Shown piece after piece: positions 13,336 to 13,454 of a DNA stretch of 13,454 bases; the stretch's first letter is position 1; every line of letters begins with the position of its first letter. Source of the DNA: Ruminococcaceae bacterium UBA3451. GTDB lineage: Bacteria; Bacillota; Clostridia; Oscillospirales; Acutalibacteraceae. Made by a program: the position numbers and the translations under genes. The stretch lies in assembly GCA_002378845.1 (NCBI GenBank), contig DFRY01000050.1, forward strand, positions 1-13,454, in the 5' to 3' direction. Below the pieces are notes generated by a model. The model did no database searches. It was not told the origin of the DNA and worked only from the letters and a program-made list of their open reading frames with translations.

Positions 13336-13454
13336 ATGAGCTACTGTTTTCCGAACGGTGCCTGGCCAACGATGACAACCCCATTCACAGGGGATGGGGC
13401 GATTGATTACAAGGCACTGGAAAAATTAACAGACTGGTACATTGAAAACGGAGC
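13336..13454 (+). CDS. Dihydrodipicolinate synthase/N-acetylneuraminate lyase-family protein, N-terminal part
   Basis: Only the first 39-40 residues are in the window. 'GAWPTMTTPFTGDGAIDYKALEKLTDWYIENG' matches the opening strand and helix of the DHDPS/NAL TIM-barrel family (G-x-x-x-A-x-x-T-P-F then D...L...V..W.I..G). These are class I aldolases or dehydratases acting on pyruvate-type or 2-keto-3-deoxy acids. The start ATG 13336 has GGAGGAA at 13324-13330, 5 bases away. Control by an adjacent IclR regulator fits a catabolic member (sialic acid, 2-keto-3-deoxy sugar acid or similar) better than the lysine-biosynthetic enzyme DapA. Catalytic residues lie beyond the window end. Confidence 0.8.
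   Translation, partial: MSYCFPNGAWPTMTTPFTGDGAIDYKALEKLTDWYIENG

Noticed and set aside
1..13454. CRISPR arrays, tRNA/rRNA genes, insertion sequences, phage or toxin-antitoxin modules
   Set aside because: No regularly spaced repeats, cloverleaf-like genes, transposase motifs or toxin-like partner beside the XRE gene were found.

Overview
The window looks like chromosomal DNA of a low-to-mid-GC Gram-positive bacterium, most likely a Clostridia member (Oscillospiraceae/Ruminococcaceae-like). This is inferred from strong GGAGG-type ribosome binding sites, a lipoprotein-type sugar-binding protein with two CUT1 permeases, stem plus U-run terminators, and protein sequences of Firmicutes character. 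No species can be named from the sequence alone.

Region 1 (1-9744, all + strand) is a carbohydrate-use cluster. In order it holds: the 3' end of an SMP-30/gluconolactonase-like beta-propeller gene, an FGGY sugar kinase, a GntR/UTRA regulator, a GH88/105-type unsaturated glycosyl hydrolase, an ABC sugar-binding lipoprotein, two ABC permeases, an aldo/keto reductase, a DeoC-family aldolase, and a protein with a discoidin-like (F5/8 type C) C-terminal domain. A strong terminator closes it at 9713-9744. A promoter with a perfect dyad in its spacer precedes the binding-protein gene, and a hairpin plus T-run separates that gene from the permeases. No transport ATPase gene is present. The likely scheme is that an oligosaccharide is imported, cut in the cytoplasm by the GH105-type enzyme, and the released sugar is processed by redox, lactonase, kinase and aldolase steps. 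The actual sugar cannot be read from the sequence.

Region 2 (about 9775-11995) is more AT-rich and regulatory. It holds an HD-GYP c-di-GMP phosphodiesterase-like gene (- strand) with a near-consensus promoter, a small unrecognised helical protein gene (- strand), and a small XRE-type regulator (+ strand). A 20-bp element, TCAATATTTACCYATAAGTT, occurs at the HD-GYP promoter and again upstream of the XRE gene, which suggests a shared operator. The 395-bp gap at 11277-11671 holds further short repeats and stem-loops.

Region 3 (12133-13454, + strand) is a second sugar or sugar-acid locus: an IclR-family regulator with a consensus promoter and a perfect 19-bp terminator stem, then an elaborate control region (promoter, spacer dyad, two phased copies of a TTCAT/ATTAAT operator-like repeat) ahead of a dihydrodipicolinate synthase/N-acetylneuraminate lyase-family gene that runs off the window.
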